Origin: an uncultured Sphingomonadaceae bacterium
GTDB lineage: Bacteria; Pseudomonadota; Alphaproteobacteria; Sphingomonadales; Sphingomonadaceae
Length of the DNA: 64,000 nt
Direction: 5' to 3'
Assembly: GCA_937873035.1 (NCBI GenBank)
Contig: CALMVA010000064.1
Span: 1-64,000 of the forward strand
Position numbers and translations under genes: made by a program
Shown here: positions 50,525-61,116 of the stretch, in pieces
Numbering within the stretch: the first letter of the stretch is position 1
How the letters are laid out: each line of letters starts with the position of its first letter
Notes under the pieces: model-generated
Seen by the model: the letters and a program-made list of their open reading frames with translations, nothing else
What the model was told of the DNA's origin: nothing
The model's database searches: none

Positions 50525-51781
50525 ATGGCTGCATCGGTATCGCACAAGCGCGTTCTGGGCGCATCGCTCGTCGGAACGGCTGTCGAGTTCTATGATTTCT
50601 ATATCTATGCAACGGCGGCGGCGCTTGTCTTTGGGCCATTATTCTTCCCCGCTGAAAACCCCGGCCTCCAGCTTCTCTTGAGCTATGCCAGTTTTTCGGT
50701 CGCCTTTTTCGCACGGCCTTTGGGGGCGGTTGCCTTTGGCCATTTTGGTGACCGGATTGGCCGTAAATCCACGCTGGTTGCCTCGCTGCTCATCATGGGG
50801 CTGTCGACCTTCCTCATCGCGCTGCTGCCGACCTATGCCGTGCTAGGCTGGGGCGCGCCGGCCTTGCTTTGCCTGTTGCGCTTTGGGCAGGGCTTTGGTC
50901 TTGGCGGGGAATGGGGCGGCGCGGCCTTGCTCGCCGTCGAAAATGCGCCGGAGGGCAAGCGGGCGCGCTATGGAATGTTCCCTCAGCTTGGCGCGCCGGT
51001 TGGCTTTATTGCGTCAAATGGCCTGTTTCTGCTGCTTGGCCTGTTCCTTTCGGGCGATGATTTTCGGGAGTGGGGCTGGCGCATCCCCTTTCTTGGCAGC
51101 GCCCTGCTGGTGGGCATCGGCCTCTGGGTGCGCCTGAAGCTTACTGAAACGCCCGATTTTGCGAAGGCGCTTGAAGCGGCCCCCCCGCCCAAAGTGCCTT
51201 TTGCTGAACTGATGCGCGGTCATTGGCGTGAAGTGCTGGGCGGCACTTTGGGTGCGGTCTGCTGCTTTGCGATCTTCTACCTCGCGACAGCCTTTGCGCT
51301 GGGATATGGCACGACCACGCTAGGCATGGCGCGCGAGCAGTTTTTGGGCCTCCAGCTCTTTTCCATCCTGTTCATGGCCGTGGGCATTGTCGTTTCGGGC
51401 TTTGCGGCAGACCGCTTCGGCGCGGGCAATGTGCTGATGGCGGGCTGTGCGCTCACATTTGGCGTGGCGATGCTGATCGTGCCGACGCTGGGCAGCGGCA
51501 ATCCTGTGCTGGTGGCTTTCTTTCTCTCGTCCGCCCTGTTTGCGATGGGCCTGGTCTATGGCCCGCTGGGGGCGTGGATACCGGGGCTCTTTCCCGCGCG
51601 CGTCCGCTATTCGGGCGCGTCGGTTGCGTTCAACGTCGCGGGCATCCTTGGTGGCGGGCTTGCGCCGCTCATCGCCCAGCGCCTTGCAGACCAGTCCGGG
51701 CTTGCCGCCGTTGGCGCCTATCTTGCGGTGTGCGCGGGCCTCAGCCTTGTCGGGATATTCAGCTTGCGCGCAAAAGCGTGA
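50525..51781 (+). CDS. MFS transporter, metabolite:H+ symporter (MHS) type
   Basis: This is a 418-aa major facilitator protein with about 12 membrane segments, resembling citrate/alpha-ketoglutarate/shikimate symporters. The start VLGASLVGTAVEFYDFYIYATAA is the MHS signature. GHFGDRIGRKSTL is the loop between helices 2 and 3, and RFGQGFGLGGEWGGAALLAVENAP is the helix 4-5 signature. The substrate is an unidentified carboxylate or zwitterion. The ATG at 50525 is preceded by a G10 tract that forms the ribosome-binding site. Its 3' end overlaps the convergent rsmD gene by 23 bp. Confidence 0.91.
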   Translation: MAASVSHKRVLGASLVGTAVEFYDFYIYATAAALVFGPLFFPAENPGLQLLLSYASFSVAFFARPLGAVAFGHFGDRIGRKSTLVASLLIMGLSTFLIALLPTYAVLGWGAPALLCLLRFGQGFGLGGEWGGAALLAVENAPEGKRARYGMFPQLGAPVGFIASNGLFLLLGLFLSGDDFREWGWRIPFLGSALLVGIGLWVRLKLTETPDFAKALEAAPPPKVPFAELMRGHWREVLGGTLGAVCCFAIFYLATAFALGYGTTTLGMAREQFLGLQLFSILFMAVGIVVSGFAADRFGAGNVLMAGCALTFGVAMLIVPTLGSGNPVLVAFFLSSALFAMGLVYGPLGAWIPGLFPARVRYSGASVAFNVAGILGGGLAPLIAQRLADQSGLAAVGAYLAVCAGLSLVGIFSLRAKA

Positions 51782-52298
51782 TGCGCGCCTTGCCATAGTC
51801 GCGCTGTGCTTCGACCTCGAAGCCAGCAACATCAATGCTTTCGCCCTTCGATGTTTCGATGGAAACGAGCGTCGCAGCACCAATCCAGCCGAGCCGCCCC
51901 AGCTTGTCGAGCGCGACCGCGCCTGCGCCCGTGTTATAGGGCGGGTCCATCATCACAAGGTCCATTGGCGTGTTGACGGGAGGGAGTGACAGGACCGAAC
52001 CTTGGCGCACTTCCGCGCCCTTGGCACCGAGCTTGGCGATATTGGCCTTCAGTGCATCGATGGCCGCGCGATCCTGTTCTACGAAAATGCATTTTTCTGC
52101 ACCGCGCGACAGTGCTTCAAGCCCAAGCGCGCCTGACCCGGCAAACAAATCTGCCACGGCCAGCCCTTCAAAACTGCCAAAACGACTGACGAGCATCGAG
52201 AAGAGTGCCTCGCGCGTGCGGTCTGCCGTTGGCCGTGTCGCATCGCCCTTGGGCGTCACGAGTGAACGACCACGCCATTCGCCCGAAATGATTCTCAC
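51759..52298 (-). CDS. rsmD: 16S rRNA (guanine(966)-N2)-methyltransferase RsmD
   Basis: This 179-aa SAM-dependent methyltransferase modifies G966 of 16S rRNA in the assembled 30S subunit. RIISGEWRGR and RPTADRTREALFSML are the family N-terminus, DLFAGSGALGLEALSRGA is the SAM-binding motif I, and MMDPPYN is the catalytic (D/N)PPY motif. The gene overlaps the pseudouridine synthase gene upstream by 4 bp, a common pairing in Alphaproteobacteria. Length and motifs are normal. Confidence 0.95.
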   Translation of the reverse strand: MRIISGEWRGRSLVTPKGDATRPTADRTREALFSMLVSRFGSFEGLAVADLFAGSGALGLEALSRGAEKCIFVEQDRAAIDALKANIAKLGAKGAEVRQGSVLSLPPVNTPMDLVMMDPPYNTGAGAVALDKLGRLGWIGAATLVSIETSKGESIDVAGFEVEAQRDYGKARITLLRAS

Positions 52299-53026
52299 TT
52301 GTCGAGTTCCTTGCGGAAGCGGAACAGATCATTGCGGTCGACTTCGGCCACCTGGCCCTTTTCAAGGCCGCCCAGATCAAACGGTCCATAGGATGTGCGG
52401 ATCAGACGCGACACGCGCAGGCCGAGATGCTCCAGAACGCGGCGAACTTCGCGGTTCTTGCCCTCGGTCAGCTTCATTTCAACCCACACATTCGCGCCCG
52501 TGCGGCGCTCCAGATTGGCGTCGATAGAGCCATAGCGCACGCCATCAATCTCGATGCCTTCAATCAGGTCTTCGAGCTGGTTCTGGCTGACTTGGCCAAA
52601 GGCGCGCGCGCGATATGCGCGGGTGACGCCGGTTGAGGGCAGCTCAAGCTGGCGTTTCAGTCCGCCATCGGTCGTCAGCAGCAACAGCCCTTCGGTGTTG
52701 AGATCGAGACGGCCAACGGGGACAACGCGGGGCAGGCCCTTGGGCAGAACGTCGTAGATCGTCCGGCGGCCCTTGGGGTCGCGCTCGGCTGTCAGCACGC
52801 CGGCGGGCTTGTGGAAGCGATAGAGGCGCGCCGCCTTGGGCGGAGCGACAGGTTTTCCATCCACCGTCACACCATTGAGCGATGTCAGGATGGTGGCGGG
52901 CGTTTCGACCGGCTTGCCATCAATGGCGATGCGCCGGTCTTCGATCATGCGTTCGATTTCGCGGCGCGAGGCGATGCCTGCCCTGGCGAGAAGCTTGGCG
53001 ATGCGCTGCGGTTCATGTGTGCTCAT
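52295..53026 (-). CDS. rRNA pseudouridine synthase (RsuA/RluB/E/F family)
   Basis: This 243-aa pseudouridine synthase converts a specific uridine of rRNA. The N-terminal S4 RNA-binding domain begins RIAKLLARAGIASRREIERMI. The catalytic motif VGRLDLNTEGLLLLTTDG contains the Asp at about residue 110. KLTEGKNREVRRVLEHLGLRVSRLIRTSYGPF is the conserved C-terminal block. The subfamily (RluB is most likely for this gene pair) is inferred. It is coupled to rsmD. Confidence 0.93.
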   Translation of the reverse strand: MSTHEPQRIAKLLARAGIASRREIERMIEDRRIAIDGKPVETPATILTSLNGVTVDGKPVAPPKAARLYRFHKPAGVLTAERDPKGRRTIYDVLPKGLPRVVPVGRLDLNTEGLLLLTTDGGLKRQLELPSTGVTRAYRARAFGQVSQNQLEDLIEGIEIDGVRYGSIDANLERRTGANVWVEMKLTEGKNREVRRVLEHLGLRVSRLIRTSYGPFDLGGLEKGQVAEVDRNDLFRFRKELDK

Positions 53027-53074
53027 CGCGGCCCCCTAGCCGGAAAAGCGCGCAATGTCTCTAGCGCCGTGTTT

Positions 53075-54202
53075 CTAGCGAAGAAGCTTTGCTTCAATGG
53101 CGTCGTGGAAGTGCCGGATTCCGGTTTCCAGCGTGCCGAGCGTCAGATGCTCGATCGCACCTGATGCAAGCCCTTGCTGGCCAAGTGCTGCGGCGCGGAA
53201 GTCTTCGGAGCCGAACACGCCGCCATCAAGCAGCGTCCAGCTCCGCTCCCAATGGTCGCGGGCCTTGTCAGTAGCTGGGGCTTCTGGAATGAGCATGAAA
53301 TCCTCGACCAGTGTCCGACCAACCGATTGGGGCATCAGCACCATCAGGTTCACATAGTCAGGGCTGACGACGATGACCGTTGCCGGGAAAAGCTGATACG
53401 CAAAGGTAACGGCAGAGCGCAGCTGTGGCCAATCCCCCAGATCCATGGCGGCTAAATCGGCTGCGCGTCCAACGGCGGATCGCTGGTGCGCGCCGATGGT
53501 GTCGCCCGATGTGACGCCATCCTTGAAATAGGGGCCAATCGTGTTCGCGTGCAGGCGCGCGACATGGTAGCTTTCAAGGAAGGCATCCATGATGAGCTTC
53601 CAGTTTGAGGCGACATCATGCGTTTTGCGATTGAAGAGGTGCAGATCACGCATCCCGAAGGCATCGAAATCGGCGCCGAGTGCATCGGCTTCCGCAAAGT
53701 CCGGGAAGTCTCCGGGGCAGAACCAGATCAGCCCGCCGGCCTCGCGCGTTGGCAGGCGTTTCAGGCCATATTCGGACTTGTCGAGGCCGGGGAAGGTATC
53801 GGTGCGCGGCAGGCCGACCAGCGTGCCGTCAAGCGCATAGCTCCACGCATGATAGGGGCAGACAAGGCGGCTGGTGCAGATCTTTTCCTGCCCCTCCACC
53901 AATCGCGTGCCGCGATGCTGACAGACGTTCATGAACACATGGGCTTCACCTGCTCTGTCACGCGTGATGAGCAGGGGGCGGCCAAAGCCGTCATGCGGCA
54001 CTGCCATGCCCGGCTCTGACACAAGAGCAGACGGCGCGATGACTTGCGGAAGCTGGTCGAACAGCTCGGCCTTTTCCCGCGCGAACCATGCCGGGTCGGT
54101 ATAGCGACTGGCAGGCACTGAGGTGGTGCGTTCAGACTGGCGGGCGCAGCCATCTGCGATCTGGCGGGCGAGCGCCACCTGTCCGGCTGTGGGCGTCATC
54201 AT
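53075..54202 (-). CDS. Rieske non-heme iron oxygenase, alpha subunit
   Basis: This 375-aa Rieske oxygenase is the third in the window and lies outside the island among core genes. The cluster ligands are C94/H96 (VCQHRG) and C115/H118 (CPYHAWSYA), and the iron site is in [13 protein letters not shown]. It is more distant from the other two (DAFLESYH instead of EPFLEGYH). The start is ambiguous: ATG at 54202, ATG at 54199, or GTG at 54208, which has AAGGA at a better 10-nt distance. An open frame to 54424 is rejected as non-coding. No island operator is in the gap before it, and it diverges from the AmpG-type transporter gene. Confidence 0.92.
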   Translation of the reverse strand: MMTPTAGQVALARQIADGCARQSERTTSVPASRYTDPAWFAREKAELFDQLPQVIAPSALVSEPGMAVPHDGFGRPLLITRDRAGEAHVFMNVCQHRGTRLVEGQEKICTSRLVCPYHAWSYALDGTLVGLPRTDTFPGLDKSEYGLKRLPTREAGGLIWFCPGDFPDFAEADALGADFDAFGMRDLHLFNRKTHDVASNWKLIMDAFLESYHVARLHANTIGPYFKDGVTSGDTIGAHQRSAVGRAADLAAMDLGDWPQLRSAVTFAYQLFPATVIVVSPDYVNLMVLMPQSVGRTLVEDFMLIPEAPATDKARDHWERSWTLLDGGVFGSEDFRAAALGQQGLASGAIEHLTLGTLETGIRHFHDAIEAKLLR

Positions 54203-54270
54203 GTTCACGTTGGGACTATCCTTCTCGGTGAATGGCGCTAGGTTCGCGCGAAAATGACCGGGGAGCAAGC

Positions 54271-55608
54271 GTGGTGAGTAAAGCAGGCCAAGACGTAACG
54301 TCCGTCCCGCCCGGTGTGTGGAACGCCGTGCGGCCCTATTTTGAAAAGGAATCGCTTGCGGCTTTCTTCGTCGGTGTCTCCTCCGGTTTTCCCTATGCGA
54401 TGATTGGCGCAACCCTGACGACACGGCTGGCGCAGGATGGCATCGACAAGAAGACCGTCACCGCCTTCACGCTCGCCTTTCTTGTTTATAATCTCAAAAT
54501 CTTCTGGGCCTGGATTGTCGATGGTGTGCGCCTGCCCATCATCGGGCGGCTTGGCCAGCGCGTCTCATGGCTGCTGCTCTCTGGCCTTGCCGTCATGGCG
54601 TCGGTCATCAACCTCGCGCTTGTCGATCCGGCAGCGGACATTGGTGCAACGGTGCTCGCCGCAGTGCTGGTCGGCGTGGCAGGTGCGACGTTTGACATCG
54701 TTATCGATGCCTATCGCATTGAGACGCTGAAGCCCTATCAACTCGGCGTTGGCTCTGGAATGTCGCAATATGGCTGGCGGATCGGGTCTGCCGGGGCAGG
54801 GGCGCTGGCGCTTGTTGTGGCAAGCCGCATGGGCTGGTCAGCCGCCTATATGGCCTGTGCGGCCTTTGCGCTGCCAGCTATGCTCACCGGGCTTTTTGTG
54901 GGGGAGCCCAAGCGTCACGTGGTGACCAACCAGAAGAGGGCGCTGGGAGATGTCTGGTCATCCATCATCGGTCCGTTCACCGAATTTTTCCAGCGCGCAG
55001 GCGCATGGCTCGTGCTGCTCTTCATCCTTGTCCACAAGATTGGCGATACGCTGGCGAACCTGACTTTCCGGCTATTGTTCGACGATCTCGGCTACACCAA
55101 TGACGAGATTGCGATCTATGACATTGGGGTCGGGTTTTGGGCGTATCTGATTGGCATTTTCCTCGGCGGGATAATCTTTGCCAGGCTGGGGCTCAAACGC
55201 TCGGTGCTGATTGCGCTTGTGTTGATGGGGCTTTCAAACCTCGGCTTTGCGATCCTTGCCGCCAATGGCCACAATAACCTTGCCATGGCAGGCGCAATTG
55301 GATTTGAAAATATGGCGAGCGGCTATGGTGGCGTCGTTGTCGTCGCCTATTTCTCGGCCCTGTGCGACCTGCGCTTCACCGGTGCGCAATATGCGCTCAT
55401 TTCAGCAGGCGCGAGCGTGGTGGGGCGGTTTCTGACCGGAACGACCGCAGGCGCGCTCATCGACGCTCTCGGCTATGTGAATTTCTATCTGCTCACCACT
55501 GTCGCGGCGTTGCCGGGCATCCTGCTCTTCTGGATCATGATGCGCACCGGCATGGTCGATAGCGCGATGGGAACGGCGGGCGAGCGCAACCCTCAGTCGG
55601 GCAACTGA
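54271..55608 (+). CDS. ampG: AmpG-type muropeptide MFS transporter
   Basis: This 445-aa membrane protein of the AmpG family would carry anhydro-muropeptides from the periplasm to the cytoplasm for recycling. Typical text: [27 protein letters not shown] near residue 25, [45 protein letters not shown] (the AmpG signature) and [28 protein letters not shown]. About 12-14 hydrophobic segments are present. The GTG at 54271 behind GGGGAG is preferred over an upstream ATG at 54232. Its end overlaps the convergent folC by 16 bp. Confidence 0.88.
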   Translation: MVSKAGQDVTSVPPGVWNAVRPYFEKESLAAFFVGVSSGFPYAMIGATLTTRLAQDGIDKKTVTAFTLAFLVYNLKIFWAWIVDGVRLPIIGRLGQRVSWLLLSGLAVMASVINLALVDPAADIGATVLAAVLVGVAGATFDIVIDAYRIETLKPYQLGVGSGMSQYGWRIGSAGAGALALVVASRMGWSAAYMACAAFALPAMLTGLFVGEPKRHVVTNQKRALGDVWSSIIGPFTEFFQRAGAWLVLLFILVHKIGDTLANLTFRLLFDDLGYTNDEIAIYDIGVGFWAYLIGIFLGGIIFARLGLKRSVLIALVLMGLSNLGFAILAANGHNNLAMAGAIGFENMASGYGGVVVVAYFSALCDLRFTGAQYALISAGASVVGRFLTGTTAGALIDALGYVNFYLLTTVAALPGILLFWIMMRTGMVDSAMGTAGERNPQSGN

Positions 55609-56946
55609 TTGTTCTCGCGCAGGACAACGCCAGCCAGATAGAGCGACCCCAATATGGCGATGCGCGCGCAGGCTCCGCGTGTGGCGAGGTGGGTAAGCGC
55701 ATCGGTCACAGTCGGTGCCGTATGGGTTTGGGCGATGCCCGCTGCCCGCGCCATGTCGCACAAGTCTTCGGGCGAATGGCAGTCATGCCCCGGAATGGGC
55801 ACTGCCGTGACTGAATTGAGCATGGGGGCAAGGATATGGAGAAAGCCCGCTGCATCTTTGTTCGCCAGCATGGCGATCACGATGTCCACCTTGCCGCGCG
55901 TGGGTGCATCCTTGGAAAAGAAGCGCGCGAGCATTTCAGCAGCGTTGGGATTATGCCCGCCATCGAGCCAGACTTCGGCATCAGTTGGGGCCATCGCGCG
56001 GATCGGCCCGGCCAAAAGGGCGTTGCAAGCGTGCGGGCCGGGGGGCGATTGAAATGCGGTGCCGCTTTGCCTCACGCGGCACATTCAGCCGCTGCTGATG
56101 GCGCAGCATGGCAACCGCCAGTGCTGCGTTTTCTGCCTGATGCGTGCCTTCAAGCGTGGGCAGCGGCAGCGTGATTGCACCTGCCTCATCCTGATAAAGC
56201 AACTGACCTGCCTCTACCGCGCAATCCCATGCGTCCGCGCGGGCGAGCACGGTGGTGCGAGCAGCACTCGCAACATCGGCGATCCGCAGCGCGACCTCAG
56301 GCGGATAATCCATTGTTACCAGCGGAGCGCTTGCCTTGGCGATACCCGCTTTTTCAAATCCGATCCGCTCCAGCGGCGCGAAGTCTGGCCCGTTTGCCGG
56401 ATCAAGCAAAAAGCCCTCATGATCGAGGCCAAGCTGGGCAATGCCGCAAACCAGCGGCTCTGCGATGACATTGGTCGCATCAAGCCGTCCACCAAGCCCG
56501 ACTTCAACGACGCAGGCATCGGCAGGCGTGCGCGCAAAAGCGAGGAAAGCGGCAGCGGTCGTCGCTTCAAAAAAGCTGGGGCCAATGTCTTCCCGCTCGG
56601 CGGCATCCAGCACTTCTGCCAGCAAAGGGGCGAGTGCGGCGTCTTCGATCAACCGGCCTGCAATGCGGATGCGCTCATTGAAGCGCACGAGGTGCGGACT
56701 GGTATAGGCGTGAACGCGAAGCCCCGCACTTTCGAGCATCGTGCGCAGGAAGGTGCAGGTCGAGCCTTTGCCGTTGGTGCCTGCCACATGAAACACAGGT
56801 GGCAGCGCGAGATGCGGATCGCCTATCGCCGCGAGCAGAACGCGAATACGCTCCAGTCCAAGAATGTCGCGGCCCGGCGAGAGTTGGGCAAAACGGTCTA
56901 GCTGCGCCTGAACCGCAGGATCGTCTGAACGCGCGTGATCGGCCAC
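55593..56946 (-). pseudogene. folC: Dihydrofolate/folylpolyglutamate synthase, single-base frameshift
   Basis: FolC adds glutamate to dihydropteroate and folates; it is normally essential. The N-terminal part (from 56946) has the P-loop VAGTNGKGSTCTFLRTML, TSPHLVRFNERI and DATNVIAEPLVCGIAQLGLDHEGFL, and runs off frame after ARLQR at about 56019. The C-terminal part continues in the next frame with LLAGPIRAMAPTDAEVWLDGGHNPNAAEML and ends at 55593. Removing one base from the GGG at 56018-56020 restores a 450-aa protein of normal length. Because folC is usually single-copy and essential, a sequencing error is likely. It is the last gene of the lapA-pyrF-trp-accD operon. Confidence 0.88.
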
Positions 56947-56950
56947 GAGA

Positions 56951-57805
56951 TCAGGCTGCCGCCTTCTCCGGCACGAGATAGTCGATCAGCCGCGCCAGCG
57001 TGCCGCGCAGATCCTTGCGCTCAACAACCATGTCGAGCATCCCGTGATCGAGCAAATATTCAGCCCGCTGAAAACCTTCGGGCAGCTTTTCGCGGATCGT
57101 ATCCTGAATGACGCGCTGACCGGCAAAGCCGATAAGGGCATTGGGTTCGGCAATCTGCACATCGCCCAGCATTGCATAGCTTGCCGTTACGCCGCCCGTG
57201 GTCGGGTCGGTCATCACGACGATATAGGGCAGGCCTTCCTCACGCAGTTCCGCAATCGCAACCGTCGTGCGCGGCATCTGCATGAGCGACAAAATGCCTT
57301 CCTGCATCCGTGCGCCGCCTGCTGCTGTGAAGATGATATAGGGCGCCTTGTCGGCAATTGCGGCGCGTGCGCCAGCGATGAAGGCTTCGCCCACGCCCAC
57401 GCCCATCGACCCGCCCATAAAGGCAAAGTCCTGAACGCCGATAACGGCTTTGTTGCCAAAAATGGTGCCCCGCGCATTGAGCAATGCGTCATGCTCGCCC
57501 GTTGAGGCGCGGGCGGCCTTGATGCGATCGGTATATTTCTTTGAATCGCGGAATTTCAGCGGATCTTCGGGCGCCTTGGGCGATGCGATGAGGCTCCAGC
57601 GTGCATCGTCAAACATCTGCTCGAAACGCTCTTGCGGGCCGATACGGCCATGATGGCCGCAAATCGGACAAACGCTTAGATTTTCCTCATATTCCTTGAC
57701 GAAAACCATCTGCGCACAACCGGGGCATTTGTGCCACAAATTGTCTGGCGTTTCCTTCTTCGCGCCAAAAGGCAGAACGTTGCGAACGCGGGTGAGCCAA
57801 TTCAT
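56951..57805 (-). CDS. accD: Acetyl-CoA carboxylase carboxyltransferase subunit beta
   Basis: This 284-aa AccD forms the carboxyltransferase of acetyl-CoA carboxylase with AccA, making malonyl-CoA for fatty acid synthesis. The N-terminal zinc ribbon has CPGC and CPIC pairs (residues ~28-50). The core includes [42 protein letters not shown] and [18 protein letters not shown], which build the acyl-CoA site. It overlaps trpA by 4 bp, and the trpBA-accD-folC order is classic in Alphaproteobacteria. Confidence 0.97.
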   Translation of the reverse strand: MNWLTRVRNVLPFGAKKETPDNLWHKCPGCAQMVFVKEYEENLSVCPICGHHGRIGPQERFEQMFDDARWSLIASPKAPEDPLKFRDSKKYTDRIKAARASTGEHDALLNARGTIFGNKAVIGVQDFAFMGGSMGVGVGEAFIAGARAAIADKAPYIIFTAAGGARMQEGILSLMQMPRTTVAIAELREEGLPYIVVMTDPTTGGVTASYAMLGDVQIAEPNALIGFAGQRVIQDTIREKLPEGFQRAEYLLDHGMLDMVVERKDLRGTLARLIDYLVPEKAAA

Positions 57806-58596
57806 TTCGATGTCTCCAGCATGGCATACTTCAAAGACGCCACAAATTCGCGGACCGGGCCAGCCGCATTATTTCCGTGTTGAGCGACAATGTCGATGAT
57901 TGCCGAGCCGACAACCACACCATCGGCGACCTTGCCGATTTGCGCGGCTTGTTCCGGCGTGCGCACGCCAAAGCCCACGGCAACTGGAATGTCGCTGGCG
58001 GCTTTCAACCGCGCCACGGCTTCGTTGATCGATGCCTGTGCGGCCTGCTGCAAGCCCGTGACGCCAGCCACCGAGACATAATAGAGGAAGCCGGAAGAGC
58101 CTTCCAGAACCGCAGGCAAGCGCGCGGCATCGGTGGTGGGGGTCGCCAGGCGGATCAGTGAAACGCCCGCAGCACGCAGCGCCGGGCCAAGCTCTGCATC
58201 CTCTTCGGGCGGAATATCAACGCAGATCACGCCGTCGACGCCTGCCTTTTTACATTCTGCTGCAAACCAGTCCGCCCCGCGCGTCGTCATCGGGTTCGCA
58301 TAGCCCATCAACACCAGCGGAACATCCGGGTGGCGGCTGCGAAAGCCGCTTGCGAGGGAAAAAATATCGGCAGTTTTGGTGCCTGCCGCCAAGCTGCGCA
58401 GGTTAGCCCTCTGGATGGCCGGTCCATCGGCCATGGGGTCTGTAAAGGGCATCCCCAATTCCACAACATCCGCGCCGCCTTCAACCAGCGCATCAAGAAT
58501 GGCGGCCGTGGCCTCGGCTGTGGGATCGCCGCCGGTCACGAACGTCACCAAAGCGGGGTGGGGCTTGCCAAAGGCTGTCGCGAAACGATCGGTCAC
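57802..58596 (-). CDS. trpA: Tryptophan synthase alpha subunit
   Basis: This 264-aa TrpA cleaves indole-3-glycerol phosphate to indole and glyceraldehyde-3-phosphate inside the TrpAB complex. The catalytic Glu is in [15 protein letters not shown] and the second acidic residue in [20 protein letters not shown] and [12 protein letters not shown] are phosphate-site segments. The start is GTG at 58596, which overlaps the trpB stop by 4 bp (GTGA). An ATG further upstream (58653) would run deep into trpB and is rejected. Confidence 0.96.
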   Translation of the reverse strand: MTDRFATAFGKPHPALVTFVTGGDPTAEATAAILDALVEGGADVVELGMPFTDPMADGPAIQRANLRSLAAGTKTADIFSLASGFRSRHPDVPLVLMGYANPMTTRGADWFAAECKKAGVDGVICVDIPPEEDAELGPALRAAGVSLIRLATPTTDAARLPAVLEGSSGFLYYVSVAGVTGLQQAAQASINEAVARLKAASDIPVAVGFGVRTPEQAAQIGKVADGVVVGSAIIDIVAQHGNNAAGPVREFVASLKYAMLETSK

Positions 58597-59801
58597 AGCG
58601 ACACTCCCAGATGGTCTGCCACTGAGAAAATGTCCTTGTCGCCACGGCCACACAGGTTTGCCAGAATGATGCTGTCCTTGGGCATCGTCGGCGCGACTTT
58701 CTTGACGGCGGCGATCGCGTGGCTCGGCTCCAGCGCGGGAATGATACCCTCGGTGCGGCAGAGCAACTGGAACGCGTCGAGCGCCTCGCTATCCGTCACC
58801 GAGGTGTAATCGACACGGCCAATTTCCTTCAGCCAGCTATGTTCCGGCCCGATGCCCGGATAATCGAGCCCGGCGGAAATCGAGTGACCTTCGATGATCT
58901 GGCCATCATCGTCCTGCAACAAATAGGTCTTGTTGCCATGGAGAATTCCGGGGCGGCCGCCCGCAAGCGAGGCGGCGTGTTCCTTGTCAAGCCCATGGCC
59001 CGCCGCTTCGACGCCCAGCATCTTGACCGAAGGATCATCGAGGAAGGGGTGAAACAGGCCGATGGCGTTTGAGCCGCCACCGATGGCAGCCACCAGCAGA
59101 TCGGGCAGGCGGCCCGTGCGTGACAGCATCTGTTCACGCGCTTCCCGTCCGATCACGCTTTGGAAATCGCGCACCAGTTCGGGATAGGGGTGGGGACCAG
59201 CGGCTGTGCCGATGATGTAGAAAGTGTCGTGCACGTTGGCGACCCAGTCACGCAGTGCCTCGTTCATCGCATCCTTGAGCGTGGCAGCGCCGGACGTAAC
59301 CGGCACGACCTCTGCGCCCAGCAGCTTCATGCGGAACACATTGGGGGCCTGACGGGCAACGTCCGTCGCCCCCATGAAGATCACGCAGGGCAGCCCAAAA
59401 CGCGCGCAGACCGTGGCTGTGGCGACACCATGCTGGCCCGCGCCGGTTTCTGCGATGATGCGCGTCTTGCCCATGCGGATGGCAAGCAAGATCTGACCGA
59501 TGCAGTTGTTGATCTTGTGCGCGCCGGTGTGGTTGAGCTCGTCACGCTTGAACCAGACTTGCGCACCGCCAAGCTCTTCGGTCAATCGCGGTGCGAAATA
59601 GAGCGGGCTGGGCCTGCCGACATAATGTTCGAGCAGATCGTCAAACTCTGCCTGAAACGCCGGGTCTGCCTTTGCGGCCCTGTATTCCCGCTCAAGATCA
59701 AGGATGAGCGGCATAAGTGTTTCGGCGACATAACGTCCGCCGAACTGGCCGAAATGCCCGCGATCGTCGGGCAAGGTGCGAAGGGAGTTGGTCAAAGTCA
59801 T
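58593..59801 (-). CDS. trpB: Tryptophan synthase beta subunit
   Basis: This 402-aa PLP-dependent TrpB joins indole and serine to tryptophan. The PLP-binding Lys is in [17 protein letters not shown] near residue 95. [30 protein letters not shown] and [18 protein letters not shown] are the typical substrate and phosphate motifs. It overlaps trpF (4 bp) upstream and trpA downstream, giving a tightly coupled pyrF-trpF-trpB-trpA-accD segment. Confidence 0.97.
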   Translation of the reverse strand: MTLTNSLRTLPDDRGHFGQFGGRYVAETLMPLILDLEREYRAAKADPAFQAEFDDLLEHYVGRPSPLYFAPRLTEELGGAQVWFKRDELNHTGAHKINNCIGQILLAIRMGKTRIIAETGAGQHGVATATVCARFGLPCVIFMGATDVARQAPNVFRMKLLGAEVVPVTSGAATLKDAMNEALRDWVANVHDTFYIIGTAAGPHPYPELVRDFQSVIGREAREQMLSRTGRLPDLLVAAIGGGSNAIGLFHPFLDDPSVKMLGVEAAGHGLDKEHAASLAGGRPGILHGNKTYLLQDDDGQIIEGHSISAGLDYPGIGPEHSWLKEIGRVDYTSVTDSEALDAFQLLCRTEGIIPALEPSHAIAAVKKVAPTMPKDSIILANLCGRGDKDIFSVADHLGVSL

Positions 59802-60439
59802 AAGCTGTGGGTCGCTTTAAGGAATGTGCTGATCTTGTCCACATCCTTGATGCCGGGTGCGGACTCGACGCCGGATGAAACGTCGACGAAACGGGCGCTG
59901 GTGCGGCTCACGGCGTCGCTCACATTCTCAGGATCAAGCCCGCCTGCCAGAATCCACGGCAGCGGATGGGAGAAGCCATCCAGCAACGCCCAATCAAAGC
60001 GAAGACCTGTGCCGCCCGGCAAATCCATGGCCTTGGGCGGCTTTGCGTCATACAAGATGCGCGTGGCCGCGCCCTGATAGCTGGCAGTTAGATCCAGATC
60101 GGCACGGGTGCGCACGGGAACCGCCTTCCAGACCTCTACGCCGAGCTGGCGTGCGGATTGCGCCACAAATGCTGGGCTCTCCTCGCCGTGAAACTGCGCT
60201 ACGTCAAAAGCCCCGCGCTTCATGATTTGGGCAACAAAATCAGCATCGGGATCAACGAAGAGCGCAACGCTGAGCGCGCGGCCTGCCATGCGCTCCACCA
60301 GTGCTGCCGCCTGATCGAGCGACACGTGGCGCGGGCTTTTGGAAAAAAAGACAAACCCGATATGGCTTGCGCCGCCTGCCAGCGCAGCGTCCAAGGCTTC
60401 GGGGGTTGAAATCCCGCAGATTTTAGCCTGAACCGCCAT
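59798..60439 (-). CDS. trpF: Phosphoribosylanthranilate isomerase
   Basis: This 213-aa (beta/alpha)8 enzyme performs the third step of tryptophan synthesis, the Amadori rearrangement of N-(5-phosphoribosyl)anthranilate. [16 protein letters not shown] is the family start with the catalytic Cys. [31 protein letters not shown] and [13 protein letters not shown] are the conserved segments. It starts 2 bp after the pyrF stop. Confidence 0.95.
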   Translation of the reverse strand: MAVQAKICGISTPEALDAALAGGASHIGFVFFSKSPRHVSLDQAAALVERMAGRALSVALFVDPDADFVAQIMKRGAFDVAQFHGEESPAFVAQSARQLGVEVWKAVPVRTRADLDLTASYQGAATRILYDAKPPKAMDLPGGTGLRFDWALLDGFSHPLPWILAGGLDPENVSDAVSRTSARFVDVSSGVESAPGIKDVDKISTFLKATHSL

Positions 60440-60441
60440 CG

Positions 60442-61116
60442 TCAGATCGTGGCGTCAATGGCTCGTGCAGCGGCGTCCGGGTCAGCGGCCTGCGTGATCG
60501 GGCGGCCGATGACGAGGATTGACGCGCCATTGTTGAGCGCCTGACGCGGCGTCACGACCCGCTTCTGATCGCCGACATGGCCATCGGCAGGGCGAACGCC
60601 CGGCACCACGAAAAAGCCGCCCGGCCACAGCTTTTTGGCGATGGCGACTTCGTTGCCAGAGCAAACCACGCCATCAAGCCCGGATTCCCTCGCGAGCAGC
60701 GTCAGCCGCTCAACCTGCGCATGGGGATCGCCATTGACGCCGATAGAATTGAGGTCGCTGCCATCAAGGCTCGTCAGCACGGTGACGCCAACGACCTTGG
60801 TGCCGGCAGGAGCCGCCGCCTTGGCATCTTCCATCATCGCACGGCCGCCAGCGGCATGAACGGTGAGGATCGCAGGCTCAAGCGGGCGCAACGCCTGCAC
60901 AGCCTTGGCGACGGTGTTGGGAATGTCGTGAAGTTTCAGATCAAGGAAGATGGGCAGGCCAAACTGCGCCATTTCACGCACACCCGCGCGGCCATTGGCC
61001 GAGAAGAATTCAAGGCCGAGCTTGAGGCCGCCCACATGGTTTTTCACACGTGAGGCAAGTTCCTTCGCCTTTTCAAGGTCAGGCGTGTCGATGGCGACAT
61101 AGATGGGGCTGGTCAT
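60442..61116 (-). CDS. pyrF: Orotidine 5'-phosphate decarboxylase
   Basis: This 224-aa PyrF makes UMP from OMP, the last step of de novo pyrimidine synthesis. YVAIDTPDLEKAKELA is the N-terminal substrate region. FLDLKLHDIPNTVAKA contains the catalytic Asp-Lys-Asp array. VVPGVRPADGHVGDQKRVVTPRQALNNGASILVIGRPI is the C-terminal phosphate site. The ATG at 61116 overlaps the lapA stop (4 bp); the frame's upstream extension to 61359 lies inside lapA. Confidence 0.96.
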   Translation of the reverse strand: MTSPIYVAIDTPDLEKAKELASRVKNHVGGLKLGLEFFSANGRAGVREMAQFGLPIFLDLKLHDIPNTVAKAVQALRPLEPAILTVHAAGGRAMMEDAKAAAPAGTKVVGVTVLTSLDGSDLNSIGVNGDPHAQVERLTLLARESGLDGVVCSGNEVAIAKKLWPGGFFVVPGVRPADGHVGDQKRVVTPRQALNNGASILVIGRPITQAADPDAAARAIDATI

